Shown here: positions 1 through 6,457 of the stretch, piece after piece
Position numbering within the stretch: the stretch's first letter is position 1
Layout of the letters: every line of letters starts with the position of its first letter
The notes under the pieces: model-generated
Told to the model about the DNA's origin: nothing
The model's database searches: none
What the model saw: the letters and a program-made list of their open reading frames with translations, nothing else
Made by a program: the position numbers and the translations under genes
Origin: UBA3478 sp049596955
GTDB taxonomy: Bacteria > Bacteroidota > Bacteroidia > Flavobacteriales > Flavobacteriaceae
Reading direction: 5' to 3'
Length of the DNA stretch: 12,274 nt
Assembly (NCBI GenBank): GCA_049596955.1
Contig: JBMYMD010000036.1
Location: 1 to 12,274, forward strand

Positions 1-357
1 GAGCTTGTTTTCAAGTAGGGGGGGCGGGTCGTACAAGAAAAGCTGAGAATGACCTTCGCGAATTGCAGCTACAGTAGTTTCATCGTATTGAGCATTTGCT
101 ATAACAAGAACATGTTCAAAATCGATTTCAGTCAGACTTAACTTTAAATCTTCTTGACCTTTAACAGTAAAGCTCTCGTTTTCGCAACATGTTTTGGTCG
201 ATTCCATCGGCATGTCGCAGCCTTGAGCTTTTTCAAAAACAGAGATCGAAACGACTCTACCCATGCAAATGTGCTTGTCAACCGTCCACGAGACTGTGCT
301 GGCCAAAACAAAAAAGGCCATGAAAACGTGCAAAGATTTGTGAAGTGTTTCTTTCAT
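1..357 (-). CDS. HYC_CC_PP-type small cysteine protein, 3' end cut by window edge
   Basis: The minus strand is open from an ATG at 357 to the window edge, giving 119 residues with no stop. The protein begins MKETLHKSLHVF followed by a hydrophobic stretch to about residue 24, which looks like a signal peptide or single membrane anchor. After it come DKHICMG (residues ~28-34), a CC pair (TKTCCEN, ~58-64) and a proline-rich DPPP near residue 110. This HxC...CC...PP order matches the Bacteroidota family named HYC_CC_PP; the assignment is from memory of the motif pattern. The function of that family is not established. Members often precede TonB-dependent receptor genes, which would lie off-window to the left. 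The gene diverges from the beta-barrel gene at 483. The cysteines and histidine could bind a metal, which is inference only. Confidence 0.72.
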   Translation of the reverse strand, partial: MKETLHKSLHVFMAFFVLASTVSWTVDKHICMGRVVSISVFEKAQGCDMPMESTKTCCENESFTVKGQEDLKLSLTEIDFEHVLVIANAQYDETTVAAIREGHSQLFLYDPPPLLENKL

Positions 358-371
358 CTATAGTGTAAAAC

Positions 372-450
372 TACAAAATTTTGGTCTTATTGTGTGGTTC
401 TGCTTCCTTAACGTATTGATTGCAAGATACTGGAGTGTTAAAATTTTGTA
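372..450. repeat. 11-bp perfect inverted repeat in a divergent promoter region
   Basis: TACAAAATTTT at 372-382 and its exact reverse complement AAAATTTTGTA at 440-450 face each other across the gap between the two divergent genes, centred near 411. Each arm contains AAATTTTG, one mismatch from the Bacteroidota -7 element TAnnTTTG, oriented toward its own gene (381-374 on minus, 441-448 on plus). The arms may be paired divergent -7 elements or two sites for one regulator. The sequence alone does not separate these. Confidence 0.5.
420..448 (+). promoter_or_regulatory. Weak Bacteroidota-type promoter candidate for the beta-barrel gene
   Basis: TTG at 420-422 and AAATTTTG at 441-448 are separated by 18 bases, close to the Bacteroidota -33/-7 arrangement, with one mismatch in the -7 box. 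Transcription would start near 455, leaving a leader of roughly 28 bases before the ATG at 483. The -33 call rests on only three bases, so this is a weak prediction. Confidence 0.3.
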
Positions 451-482
451 TCTTCAAACAGAACTATCTAAATCTTAACATT

Positions 483-1091
483 ATGAAAAAACCCTTATTA
501 GTTTTATTGGCTTTGGTTTGTGTGCAGTTTACAACAGCGCAAATGGAATCATCATCGAGTAAGCGCATTTCGGTGGGTGCTAAAGTTGGAGTTCCGAATA
601 TTCTATCGCTTAACGGAGAATTTGTTCTTCCCATTTTAGACAATCACTTTGCCCCTTTTATCGATTATGGCGCTTTTGATATTGAAGATGGTGATACTGA
701 GGTTGGTCTGAAATACACAGAATTCGGATTGAACTATTACTTCGGTTCCAAAGGAAAAGGATTCTATATTGGAGCAGGAATTGCTGAACTGAGCACAGAT
801 GTTACTTTCAATGATTTGGTTTTCGATGACGGAACAAATTCTGTGGTAGGCTCTGCAACAACAGGATTAGATATCAGTACTACCAATTTAAAATTGGGAC
901 TCAAAACCGGAGGTGTATTTTATTTTCGTATTGAAGCGGGTTATGGTCTAGGGTCACCACCTAAATCAATCGATTTTACCGCTACTTCTAATGGTATAAC
1001 AGAATCGTTTTCTGAACCTATTCCTGAGATCCCTGGAGTAAATGAATCAGGATTATTGATCGGAAACATCGGTTTTGGATTCTCGTTTTAA
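483..1091 (+). CDS. Small secreted outer-membrane beta-barrel protein, function unknown
   Basis: This encodes 202 residues from the ATG at 483. I prefer this start to an in-frame TTG at 420 because it gives a textbook signal peptide: MKKPLLVLLALVCVQFTTAQ, with cleavage likely after TTA or TTAQ. The mature part alternates polar and hydrophobic residues with many glycines (ISVGAKVGV, GFYIGAGIA, LKLGLKTGGVFYFRIEAGYGLG). It ends in GFGFSF, a C-terminal phenylalanine typical of BAM-inserted barrels. It probably forms an 8-stranded barrel of the Bacteroidota outer-membrane beta-barrel (OMP_b-brl-like) group. I do not recognise a specific family. No ligand or transport role can be read from the sequence. 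A strong terminator follows, so the gene appears monocistronic. Confidence 0.8.
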   Translation: MKKPLLVLLALVCVQFTTAQMESSSSKRISVGAKVGVPNILSLNGEFVLPILDNHFAPFIDYGAFDIEDGDTEVGLKYTEFGLNYYFGSKGKGFYIGAGIAELSTDVTFNDLVFDDGTNSVVGSATTGLDISTTNLKLGLKTGGVFYFRIEAGYGLGSPPKSIDFTATSNGITESFSEPIPEIPGVNESGLLIGNIGFGFSF

Positions 1092-1123
1092 GCCGAATTA
1101 AAAGAGTACAAACAACATATTTT

Positions 1124-1170
1124 AACCCGTAATAAAGGATATATTTTCTTTTTTTACGGGTTTTGTTTTT
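1124..1170 (+). terminator. Rho-independent terminator after the beta-barrel gene
   Basis: AACCCGTAA (1124-1132) pairs perfectly with TTACGGGTT (1154-1162), a 9-bp stem with a 21-base loop, which can pair further through AAAG/CTTT. A T-rich tract, TTTTGTTTTT (1161-1170), follows at once. It lies 33 bases after the barrel gene's stop and directly before the promoter of the next gene, so it separates the two transcription units. Confidence 0.8.
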
Positions 1171-1194
1171 GGATTCATTTTTAAACTACATTTG
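1162..1194 (+). promoter_or_regulatory. Bacteroidota -33/-7 promoter for the rimB-rimK fusion gene
   Basis: TTTG (1162-1165) lies 21 bases before TACATTTG (1187-1194), a perfect match to the TAnnTTTG -7 element. The predicted start is near 1200, giving a leader of about 55 bases before the ATG at 1257. The -33 element overlaps the T-tract of the preceding terminator, so the two signals are packed together. Confidence 0.6.
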
Positions 1195-1204
1195 CCGCGA
1201 TTTC

Positions 1205-1226
1205 ACTGAATTACAGACGATTCAGT
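1205..1226 (+). repeat. 7-bp hairpin in the 5' leader of rimB-rimK
   Basis: ACTGAAT (1205-1211) and ATTCAGT (1220-1226) form a perfect inverted repeat with an 8-base loop. It would fold within the first bases of the predicted transcript. It lacks a following T-tract, so it is not an intrinsic terminator. It could stabilise the mRNA 5' end or, as DNA, bind a dimeric regulator; neither is shown. Confidence 0.45.
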
Positions 1227-1256
1227 AAATTTTTAAAGCTAACAATTGTATTTAAA

Positions 1257-2630
1257 ATGAACGACTTAAACTTATTGGGATCTGAAGAGTGGTGCCAGTT
1301 TGACGACTTGAGCATTCCGGCGATAAAGGCTCGAATAGATTCAGGAGCCAAAACTTCGTCTATTCAGGCGAGCAAAATCAAAATTTTCGAAAAAGACTTA
1401 GAAAAATGGGTGCGCTTTGAGGTGTATCCCGTTCAAGAAAACAGAAGTATTTCGGTCTTGTGTCAAGCCAAAGTAGAAGATATGAGACAGGTAAAATCTT
1501 CGCAAGGTGTTGCAGAGAAAAGACCTGTTATTAAAACCAAAGTTCAGATTGCGGATCAGTCTTTTGAAATTGAACTGACCTTAGCCAATCGCGAAACTAT
1601 GGAGTACCGAATGCTCTTGGGAAGAGAGGCTATTAATGGTCGTTATTTGGTTGATCCTTCAAAGAGTTTTTGTCAAGGTGATTATACTGAGGAGAAGCTC
1701 AAAGAAAAATACAGTGATAAAATCAAACCCAAAACAGGGCTAACCATTGGTCTTTTGGCCAGTAATCCTGAATTGTATAGTAACAAAAGAATCATAGAGG
1801 CAGGAGAGGCAAGAGGCCATAAAATGGTATTTCTCAATGTGGTCAATACCTATATGAAACTCGATGCGGGTTCTCCTGAAATTCGATATCGAGGAGGGAG
1901 TATTTTAGATAAATTCGATGCGGTGATTCCAAGAATCAAACCCTCGGTAACTTTTTATGCCTGTGCCTTATTGCGTCAGTTTGATAACCTAGGTGTTTAC
2001 TGTTTAAATTCAGCCCAATCGATTACGCATTCTCGAGATAAATTATACGCTTCTCAACTCTTTTCTAAAAACAATATCCAAATTCCAGTAACAGGCTTTG
2101 CGATTTCTCCGAGGGATACCAAAGATCTAATCAATATGGTCGATGGAGCGCCTTTGATCATCAAATTGTTGGAAAGTACTCAAGGGGTAGGTGTGGTTTT
2201 GGCCGAGACCAATAAAGCGGCAGAAAGTGTTATCAACGCCTTTAAGAGTGTGCAAACCAAGATTCTAGTTCAAGAATTTATTAAAGAAGCCAATGGCCAA
2301 GACATTCGTTGTTTCGTGGTCAATGGAAAGGTGGTTGCCTCAATTCAGCGTCAGGCGAAGAAAGGAGATTTTAGAGCTAATCTGCATCAAGGTGGAACCA
2401 CTTCAAGAGTTCGAATTACGGCTGATGAGCGAAGGTTAGCTATTAAGGCAGCCAAGGCATTAGACTTGACCGTTGCTGGGGTAGATATTATCCGCTCTAA
2501 TAGAGGTCCCTTATTGTTAGAGGTCAATTCTTCACCAGGGCTGCAAGGTATTGAAAGCAGCACAGGGAAAGATATTGCCAATGTGATGATTGAAAGTATT
2601 GAAAAAAAGTTAGGCTATAAATCAGAATAA
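1257..2630 (+). CDS. rimK: RimB-RimK fusion: retropepsin-like peptidase + S6 L-glutamate ligase
   Basis: The 457-residue protein has two parts. Residues ~1-150 resemble the ATP-dependent zinc protease/RimB family (PF05618), a retropepsin-like aspartic fold, with IDSGAKTSS (27-35, carrying the D-S/T-G catalytic motif) and the family motif LLGREA (120-125). Residues ~161-457 equal a full-length RimK (E. coli RimK is 300 residues), an ATP-grasp ligase that adds glutamates to the C-terminus of ribosomal protein S6. Diagnostic stretches are FDAVIPRI, PLIIKLLESTQGVGVV, QEFIKEANGQDIRC, GDFRANLHQGG and the Mg-ATP segment LLLEVNSSPGLQGIE. In Pseudomonas, separate RimB and RimK act on the same S6 tail, so the fusion joins the modifying and trimming activities in one chain. 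The protein is cytoplasmic. The gene has its own promoter and leader hairpin and converges on the next gene. Confidence 0.93.
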   Translation: MNDLNLLGSEEWCQFDDLSIPAIKARIDSGAKTSSIQASKIKIFEKDLEKWVRFEVYPVQENRSISVLCQAKVEDMRQVKSSQGVAEKRPVIKTKVQIADQSFEIELTLANRETMEYRMLLGREAINGRYLVDPSKSFCQGDYTEEKLKEKYSDKIKPKTGLTIGLLASNPELYSNKRIIEAGEARGHKMVFLNVVNTYMKLDAGSPEIRYRGGSILDKFDAVIPRIKPSVTFYACALLRQFDNLGVYCLNSAQSITHSRDKLYASQLFSKNNIQIPVTGFAISPRDTKDLINMVDGAPLIIKLLESTQGVGVVLAETNKAAESVINAFKSVQTKILVQEFIKEANGQDIRCFVVNGKVVASIQRQAKKGDFRANLHQGGTTSRVRITADERRLAIKAAKALDLTVAGVDIIRSNRGPLLLEVNSSPGLQGIESSTGKDIANVMIESIEKKLGYKSE

Positions 2631-3610
2631 AGCTTTTCGAAGTCGTAGACGGCGCCAACTTGATTTCTGATTTCATCTAAAATTTCAATGAGTTCCAGCG
2701 AATTTTGAAGGGTCCAACGGGCTTCTTCTATTTTCGAATTGCGTAGAGCAGTATTGACCGCTTCGATTTCATGACAAAATCCAATTCCTTTTTTAGGATG
2801 GTTGTAGACCTGTTCTCCTTCCCCCGTTAGTAGTCGATAAGAGTCACTTTGAAACCAATCTGCATCGATACAAAGCTGACCTTTTTCTCCGTATATACGC
2901 GCTTTCATTTCACTTCTAAAGGCAAAACTGCTAAAAAGTTGCGCTTGACAATCTTGGTAATTGAGAAGTACTGAGGTTTGCAATTCACTACCCCCTTGAT
3001 GAAATTGACTATAGGCTTTGATTTCTTGTGGTTTGCCAAAGAGGATATAGGCCAAAAAAACAGGATATATTCCGATATCTAAAATAGAACCACCGGCCAA
3101 GTCTAAATTAAAAATTCGGTGCTCAGGGCTTTGATCTAAGGCGTGAAAACAGAAATCAGCCTTGAGTAATCTCAATTTACCGATAGGATTGGTTTTTAAT
3201 TTTTTCAAGACCTCCTCCATGGTAGGGTTAAACCTTGTCCAAAGGGCTTCCATCAAAAAAACCTTTTCGCTTTGAGCAGCAGTCATCATTTGTTTAACTT
3301 GATGGGCATTAACGCCTAAGGGCTTTTCGCATAAAACTGCTTTTTTGGCTTTGAGTGCTTTAAGAGTCCACTCCAAGTGCAAATGATGAGGAGTCGCAAT
3401 GTAAACGACATCAACATTAGTATCCGCCAATAAATCTTCGTAAGAATCGTAAGATTTTAGGGCCTTGTGCTTCTTTGCGAAGTCTTTAGCCTTTGTCGAT
3501 GACCTTGAGGCAACGCCTTGAATTACAGTGCCTGAAACCCTATTGAGGTCACTCGCAAAATCGTTGGCTATGGCACCCAAACCAATTATTCCCCAGCGTA
3601 TCGTTTTCAT
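2615..3610 (-). CDS. Gfo/Idh/MocA-family NAD(P)-dependent oxidoreductase
   Basis: This encodes 331 residues from the ATG at 3610 (MKTIRWGIIG). An ATG six codons upstream, at 3628, would add MYQKNT ahead of the Rossmann strand and is less likely. The N-terminal domain has the dinucleotide-binding motif GLGAIA (10-15). CEKPLG follows at 94-99, carrying the family's EKP lysine. The C-terminal alpha/beta domain carries GGSILDIGIYPV, resembling the trans-1,2-dihydrodiol dehydrogenase/glucose-fructose oxidoreductase branch. It probably oxidises or reduces a sugar or polyol with NAD(P)H in the cytoplasm; the substrate cannot be read from sequence. Despite the family name, MocA here refers to rhizopine catabolism, not the molybdenum cofactor, so no link to the downstream Moco operon follows. 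Its stop (TAG) overlaps the end of rimB-rimK by 16 bases, with no terminator visible between them. Confidence 0.9.
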   Translation of the reverse strand: MKTIRWGIIGLGAIANDFASDLNRVSGTVIQGVASRSSTKAKDFAKKHKALKSYDSYEDLLADTNVDVVYIATPHHLHLEWTLKALKAKKAVLCEKPLGVNAHQVKQMMTAAQSEKVFLMEALWTRFNPTMEEVLKKLKTNPIGKLRLLKADFCFHALDQSPEHRIFNLDLAGGSILDIGIYPVFLAYILFGKPQEIKAYSQFHQGGSELQTSVLLNYQDCQAQLFSSFAFRSEMKARIYGEKGQLCIDADWFQSDSYRLLTGEGEQVYNHPKKGIGFCHEIEAVNTALRNSKIEEARWTLQNSLELIEILDEIRNQVGAVYDFEKLYSDL

Positions 3611-3618
3611 TGTGTTTT

Positions 3619-3651
3619 TTTGATACATTTAATGAATTATAAATATCTTTA
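3619..3651 (+). promoter_or_regulatory. Promoter candidate for the molybdoenzyme/Moco operon
   Basis: TTTG (3619-3622) and TATCTTTA (3644-3651) are separated by 21 bases. The -7 box matches TAnnTTTG except for its last base. A run of nine A (3651-3659) and AGAGA sit just before the ATG at 3667. The start would be near 3657, so the leader would be only about ten bases. The gap to the divergent gene is 56 bases, leaving no room for a Moco riboswitch. Confidence 0.5.
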
Positions 3652-3666
3652 AAAAAAAAGAGAATT

Positions 3667-4125
3667 ATGGCTTTATTTCAACTTACGATTAACGGACAGA
3701 CTAAAGAAGTCGAAGCAGATGCTTCAACTCCTTTACTTTGGGTACTTAGAGATCACCTTAAAATGGTGGGCACAAAATTTGGATGTGGGATTGCACAATG
3801 TGGAGCCTGCACCGTTTTGCTCAACGGAAATGCAATTCGTTCATGTCAATTGCCAGTATCGGCAGTTGGAAATCAAAAGGTCACTACGATAGAAGGGCTG
3901 TCAGATGATGGTTCTCACCCTTTACAGCAAGCTTGGGTTGAGGTTGATGTTCCTCAATGCGGGTATTGTCAAGCCGGGCAAATCATGCAAGCCGCATCTT
4001 TGCTCAATCAAAATTCAAATCCAACAGACGAAGAAATTGAGGCTGTTATGAATGGCAATATATGTCGCTGTGGAACCTATTTAAGAATCAAAGAAGCCAT
4101 CAAATTGGCGGTAAAAAACGCCTAA
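3667..4125 (+). CDS. [2Fe-2S] subunit of a xanthine dehydrogenase/isoquinoline 1-oxidoreductase-type enzyme
   Basis: The 152-residue protein is full length for the small subunit (IorA/CoxS type). The N-terminal plant-ferredoxin domain holds one cluster through C40, C45, C48 (GCGIAQCGAC) and C60. The C-terminal four-helix domain holds the second through C98 and C101 (PQCGYCQAGQ) and C133 and C135 (NICRCGTYLRI). All eight ligands are present. The protein passes electrons from the molybdenum site of its partner to an external acceptor. It has no signal peptide, so if the complex is periplasmic it must fold with the Tat-bearing large subunit and be co-exported. No FAD subunit or cytochrome gene is nearby, so the acceptor is unknown. 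It is the first gene of the operon, 23 bases before the large subunit. Confidence 0.95.
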   Translation: MALFQLTINGQTKEVEADASTPLLWVLRDHLKMVGTKFGCGIAQCGACTVLLNGNAIRSCQLPVSAVGNQKVTTIEGLSDDGSHPLQQAWVEVDVPQCGYCQAGQIMQAASLLNQNSNPTDEEIEAVMNGNICRCGTYLRIKEAIKLAVKNA

Positions 4126-4148
4126 GCTAACCGTATAAGAACAATATT

Positions 4149-4922
4149 ATGAGTCAAATAGTCAAAACAAAATTCGGAAGAAGATCCTTCATCAAAAGAA
4201 GTGCACTGGCCACTGGAGGTTTCGCCATTGGTTTTTCTTGGTTGTATTCCTGTGAACAGACCCCAAAAATGGTGTTGGAATTACCTGATGAATGGTTCAA
4301 TTTTAATGGATATTTAAAAATAGGAGACAATGGGGTAGTGACGATTATGTCACCGAATCCTGAAATAGGCCAAAACGTAAAAACGTCAATGCCAATGATC
4401 GTGGCTGAAGAATTAGATATGGACTGGGCCAAGGTCATCGTTGAACAGGCGCCTTTAGACACTTCACTCTACGGAGTGCCGTTCATTTCTAAAATTGCCG
4501 GTCAAGCCGAGGCTCCGCGTTCTGGAATGCAAATTGCTGGAGGTTCGAATTCGATTCGCTCAAGTTGGGATGCCCTAAGATTGGCTGGAGCTACCGCTAA
4601 AGAGATGCTACTTCAAGCCGCTGCTGATATGTGGGGCGTTGCCAAAGATGAATTGAGCACAGATAATGGTTATGTCATTCACCAGGCCTCTGGACAAAAA
4701 GAACACTACGGTGTTTTTGCTGCCGCTGCTTCTGAAGTTGCCGTTCCAGAAGAAGTAGAACTCAAAGATCCTTCAGCTTATAAAATCATCGGTTCTTCAA
4801 AGAAAAATGTAGATGGATTGAAAATCGCTACTGGACAACCTTTGTTCGGAATTGATGTCATGAATGAAAATTGCAGTTATGATTCATCCTCCTGCTTTTG
4901 GAATGACCCTAAAATCATTTAA
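4149..4922 (+). CDS. Molybdopterin-binding hydroxylase large subunit, N-terminal fragment (frame-disrupted)
   Basis: The frame encodes 257 residues; only about 240 belong to the family. It begins with a twin-arginine signal, FGRRSFIKRSALATGG (R11-R12), a hydrophobic stretch, and LYSC at 33-35, a poor lipobox. Family segments are NPEIGQNVKTSMPMIVAEELDMDW and the AGGSNSIRSSWDALR segment, typical of the IorB-like xanthine dehydrogenase large subunits with a single N-terminal Tat signal. After GIDVMNE the frame runs into an unrelated tail (CSYDSSSCFWNDPKII) and stops at 4922. The missing continuation, IAVMIHPPAFGM..., is in the +1 frame from 4864. The break lies inside the a/b hammerhead domain, so neither half would be a complete domain set. 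I regard this as a frameshift mutation or assembly error rather than a designed split. Confidence 0.88.
   Translation: MSQIVKTKFGRRSFIKRSALATGGFAIGFSWLYSCEQTPKMVLELPDEWFNFNGYLKIGDNGVVTIMSPNPEIGQNVKTSMPMIVAEELDMDWAKVIVEQAPLDTSLYGVPFISKIAGQAEAPRSGMQIAGGSNSIRSSWDALRLAGATAKEMLLQAAADMWGVAKDELSTDNGYVIHQASGQKEHYGVFAAAASEVAVPEEVELKDPSAYKIIGSSKKNVDGLKIATGQPLFGIDVMNENCSYDSSSCFWNDPKII
4860..4872 (+). other. Frame-disruption point in the molybdoenzyme large-subunit gene
   Basis: Family-like sequence runs in one frame up to ATG AAT GAA (4860-4868) and resumes in the +1 frame at ATG AAA ATT (4864-4872). Restoring the frame needs one base removed or two (or eight) added. An in-frame TGA at 4861-4863 bars the second frame from reading further upstream. 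The repeat-rich string ATGAATGAAAATT fits loss of 8 bases between two GAAAAT repeats. Confidence 0.75.
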
Positions 4923-6438
4923 TGCAGATAACGCCAAACAAATGCCTGGCGTGGTCGATGTCTTTCAAATCGATGCCTATCAAGGTGATACTCAAAACTC
5001 AGCTTTTGATATCGCTGCTTTTAGAGATTTAGTCGTGATTGTAGCCGATACTACATGGCAGGCGATGCAAGCTAAGAAAGCCGTACAATGCGAATGGGTT
5101 GAAGCAGATGATGTAAAAACTAAAATCAGTTTCTTCGGAAGAGATTCTTATTTCGATTTCCCCAAAGGTTTAGAAAGTACAGCTACACAAAATGAAAAAT
5201 TGAATGCGGCAGCGAAAGCTGATGTACAAACCGCTCGTAGAGACGGTAACCCAGAAAGAGCTTTTAGGAACGCAGACCGAATTATAGAGAAAACCTATTC
5301 TGCACCTTATTTGGCTCATAATACTATGGAACCTATGAACTTTTTTGCTGATGTAACAGCAGAAAAGGCACACTTGATAGGTCCTATCCAAACCCCGAGT
5401 ATTATGGAGCCTTCTGTTGCAGCTAGATTGGGAATGAATCCTGATCAGGTACATATCGAAATGACTCGAATGGGAGGTGGATTTGGTCGAAGATTATACG
5501 GACACTTCTTGGTTGAAGCTGCTGCAATATCTCAGCACGTAAGTGCACCCATTAAATTGTTGTACACTCGTGAAGACGATATGAGTTGTGGGGTGTTTAG
5601 ACCAGCTTATCAAGCTACCTATAGAGCTGCAATCGATAAAAACAATGTGGTTACTGCTTTTCATGTGAGAGCAGGTGGAATTCCAGAGAGTCCTCTTGCA
5701 GCTAATCGCTTTCCGGCAGGTGCTTACGACAACTATCTCGCAGAGTCTTACACGGTTAAATCAAATGTGACTACAGGTGCCTTTAGAGCACCTCGATCAA
5801 ATTTCATAGCCGGGGCTGAACAATCCTTTTTAGACGAACTCGCTGAGGCTATTGGAAAAGATCCAGTAGATTACAGATTAGAACTTTTTGATCGTGCGAT
5901 TAAGGATCCGGTAGGTGATCGAAATGATTATGACGCAAATCGCTACGCTGAGGTCATTCGCTTGGCTAAAGAAAAATCAAATTGGGGAACTCCAAAAGAA
6001 GGGGTGCACAGAGGTTTTGCAGCCTATTTCTGTCACAACTCTTACGTTGCTGATGTCGTAGATCTCAAGGTTGAAAACGGTCAAACGATTGTTGAAAATG
6101 TTTGTGTGGCAGTAGATTGCGGAATTGTAGTCAATAAAGATGCGGCGATTAACCTTGTTGAAGGTGGAACCGTTGACGGAATTGGAACAGCACTTTACAG
6201 TGGTTTAAATCTCAAACAAGGAGCTCCACAGCAAACCAATTTTGATCGCTATCGTTTGATTCGCCACGCTGAAGCGCCAAAAGCAATAGAGGTACATTTT
6301 GTCAATAATGGTATGTCACCAACAGGACTTGGAGAGCCGATGTATCCACCTGTGATGGGTGCCTTAGCCAATGCGATGTATCAAGCGACAGGTAAGCGTT
6401 TGTATCAACAACCTTTTGCTCAAAATCTAGACGCCTAA
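4864..6438 (+). CDS. Molybdopterin-binding hydroxylase large subunit, C-terminal fragment
   Basis: The 524-residue frame starts at ATG 4864 inside the preceding frame. It carries the rest of the hammerhead domain (HPPAFGMTLKSF, MPGVVDVF) and both molybdopterin-binding domains: AHNTMEPMN (151-159), GGGFGRR (204-210), GAFRAPRSN, and TGLGEPMYPP with E491 as the likely catalytic glutamate that activates the Mo-bound water. Joined to the upstream fragment the protein would be about 765 residues, normal for IorB-type subunits. The family hydroxylates N-heterocycles or aldehydes; the substrate here is unknown. ATG 4864 might serve as a re-initiation start, but this half lacks the Tat signal and the N-terminal region, so activity is doubtful unless the frame is restored. 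moeA follows after 19 bases. Confidence 0.88.
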   Translation: MKIAVMIHPPAFGMTLKSFNADNAKQMPGVVDVFQIDAYQGDTQNSAFDIAAFRDLVVIVADTTWQAMQAKKAVQCEWVEADDVKTKISFFGRDSYFDFPKGLESTATQNEKLNAAAKADVQTARRDGNPERAFRNADRIIEKTYSAPYLAHNTMEPMNFFADVTAEKAHLIGPIQTPSIMEPSVAARLGMNPDQVHIEMTRMGGGFGRRLYGHFLVEAAAISQHVSAPIKLLYTREDDMSCGVFRPAYQATYRAAIDKNNVVTAFHVRAGGIPESPLAANRFPAGAYDNYLAESYTVKSNVTTGAFRAPRSNFIAGAEQSFLDELAEAIGKDPVDYRLELFDRAIKDPVGDRNDYDANRYAEVIRLAKEKSNWGTPKEGVHRGFAAYFCHNSYVADVVDLKVENGQTIVENVCVAVDCGIVVNKDAAINLVEGGTVDGIGTALYSGLNLKQGAPQQTNFDRYRLIRHAEAPKAIEVHFVNNGMSPTGLGEPMYPPVMGALANAMYQATGKRLYQQPFAQNLDA

Positions 6439-6457
6439 AATTCTTTGCAGCTAGGGC

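Noticed and set aside
154..363. Plus-strand 69-residue reading frame
   Set aside because: It lies antisense to the HYC_CC_PP-like gene, whose signal peptide and HIC/CC/PP motifs make the minus strand the coding one.
2615..3610. Gfo/Idh/MocA-family gene as part of molybdenum cofactor synthesis
   Set aside because: The MocA in this family name comes from rhizopine catabolism. The gene is on the opposite strand, and its fold is a sugar-type oxidoreductase.
3611..3666. Moco riboswitch before the operon
   Set aside because: The gap to the divergent gene is only 56 bases and lacks the multi-helix structure of the known Moco element.
4154..4462. Minus-strand 102-residue frame
   Set aside because: It is antisense to the Tat-signal-bearing molybdoenzyme fragment, with no recognisable domain or start signal.
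4860..4925. Programmed ribosomal frameshift between the two large-subunit frames
   Set aside because: No slippery heptamer, slow codon or stop at the shift point is visible. The needed shift is +1, and the A run is only four long. A simple indel explains it better.
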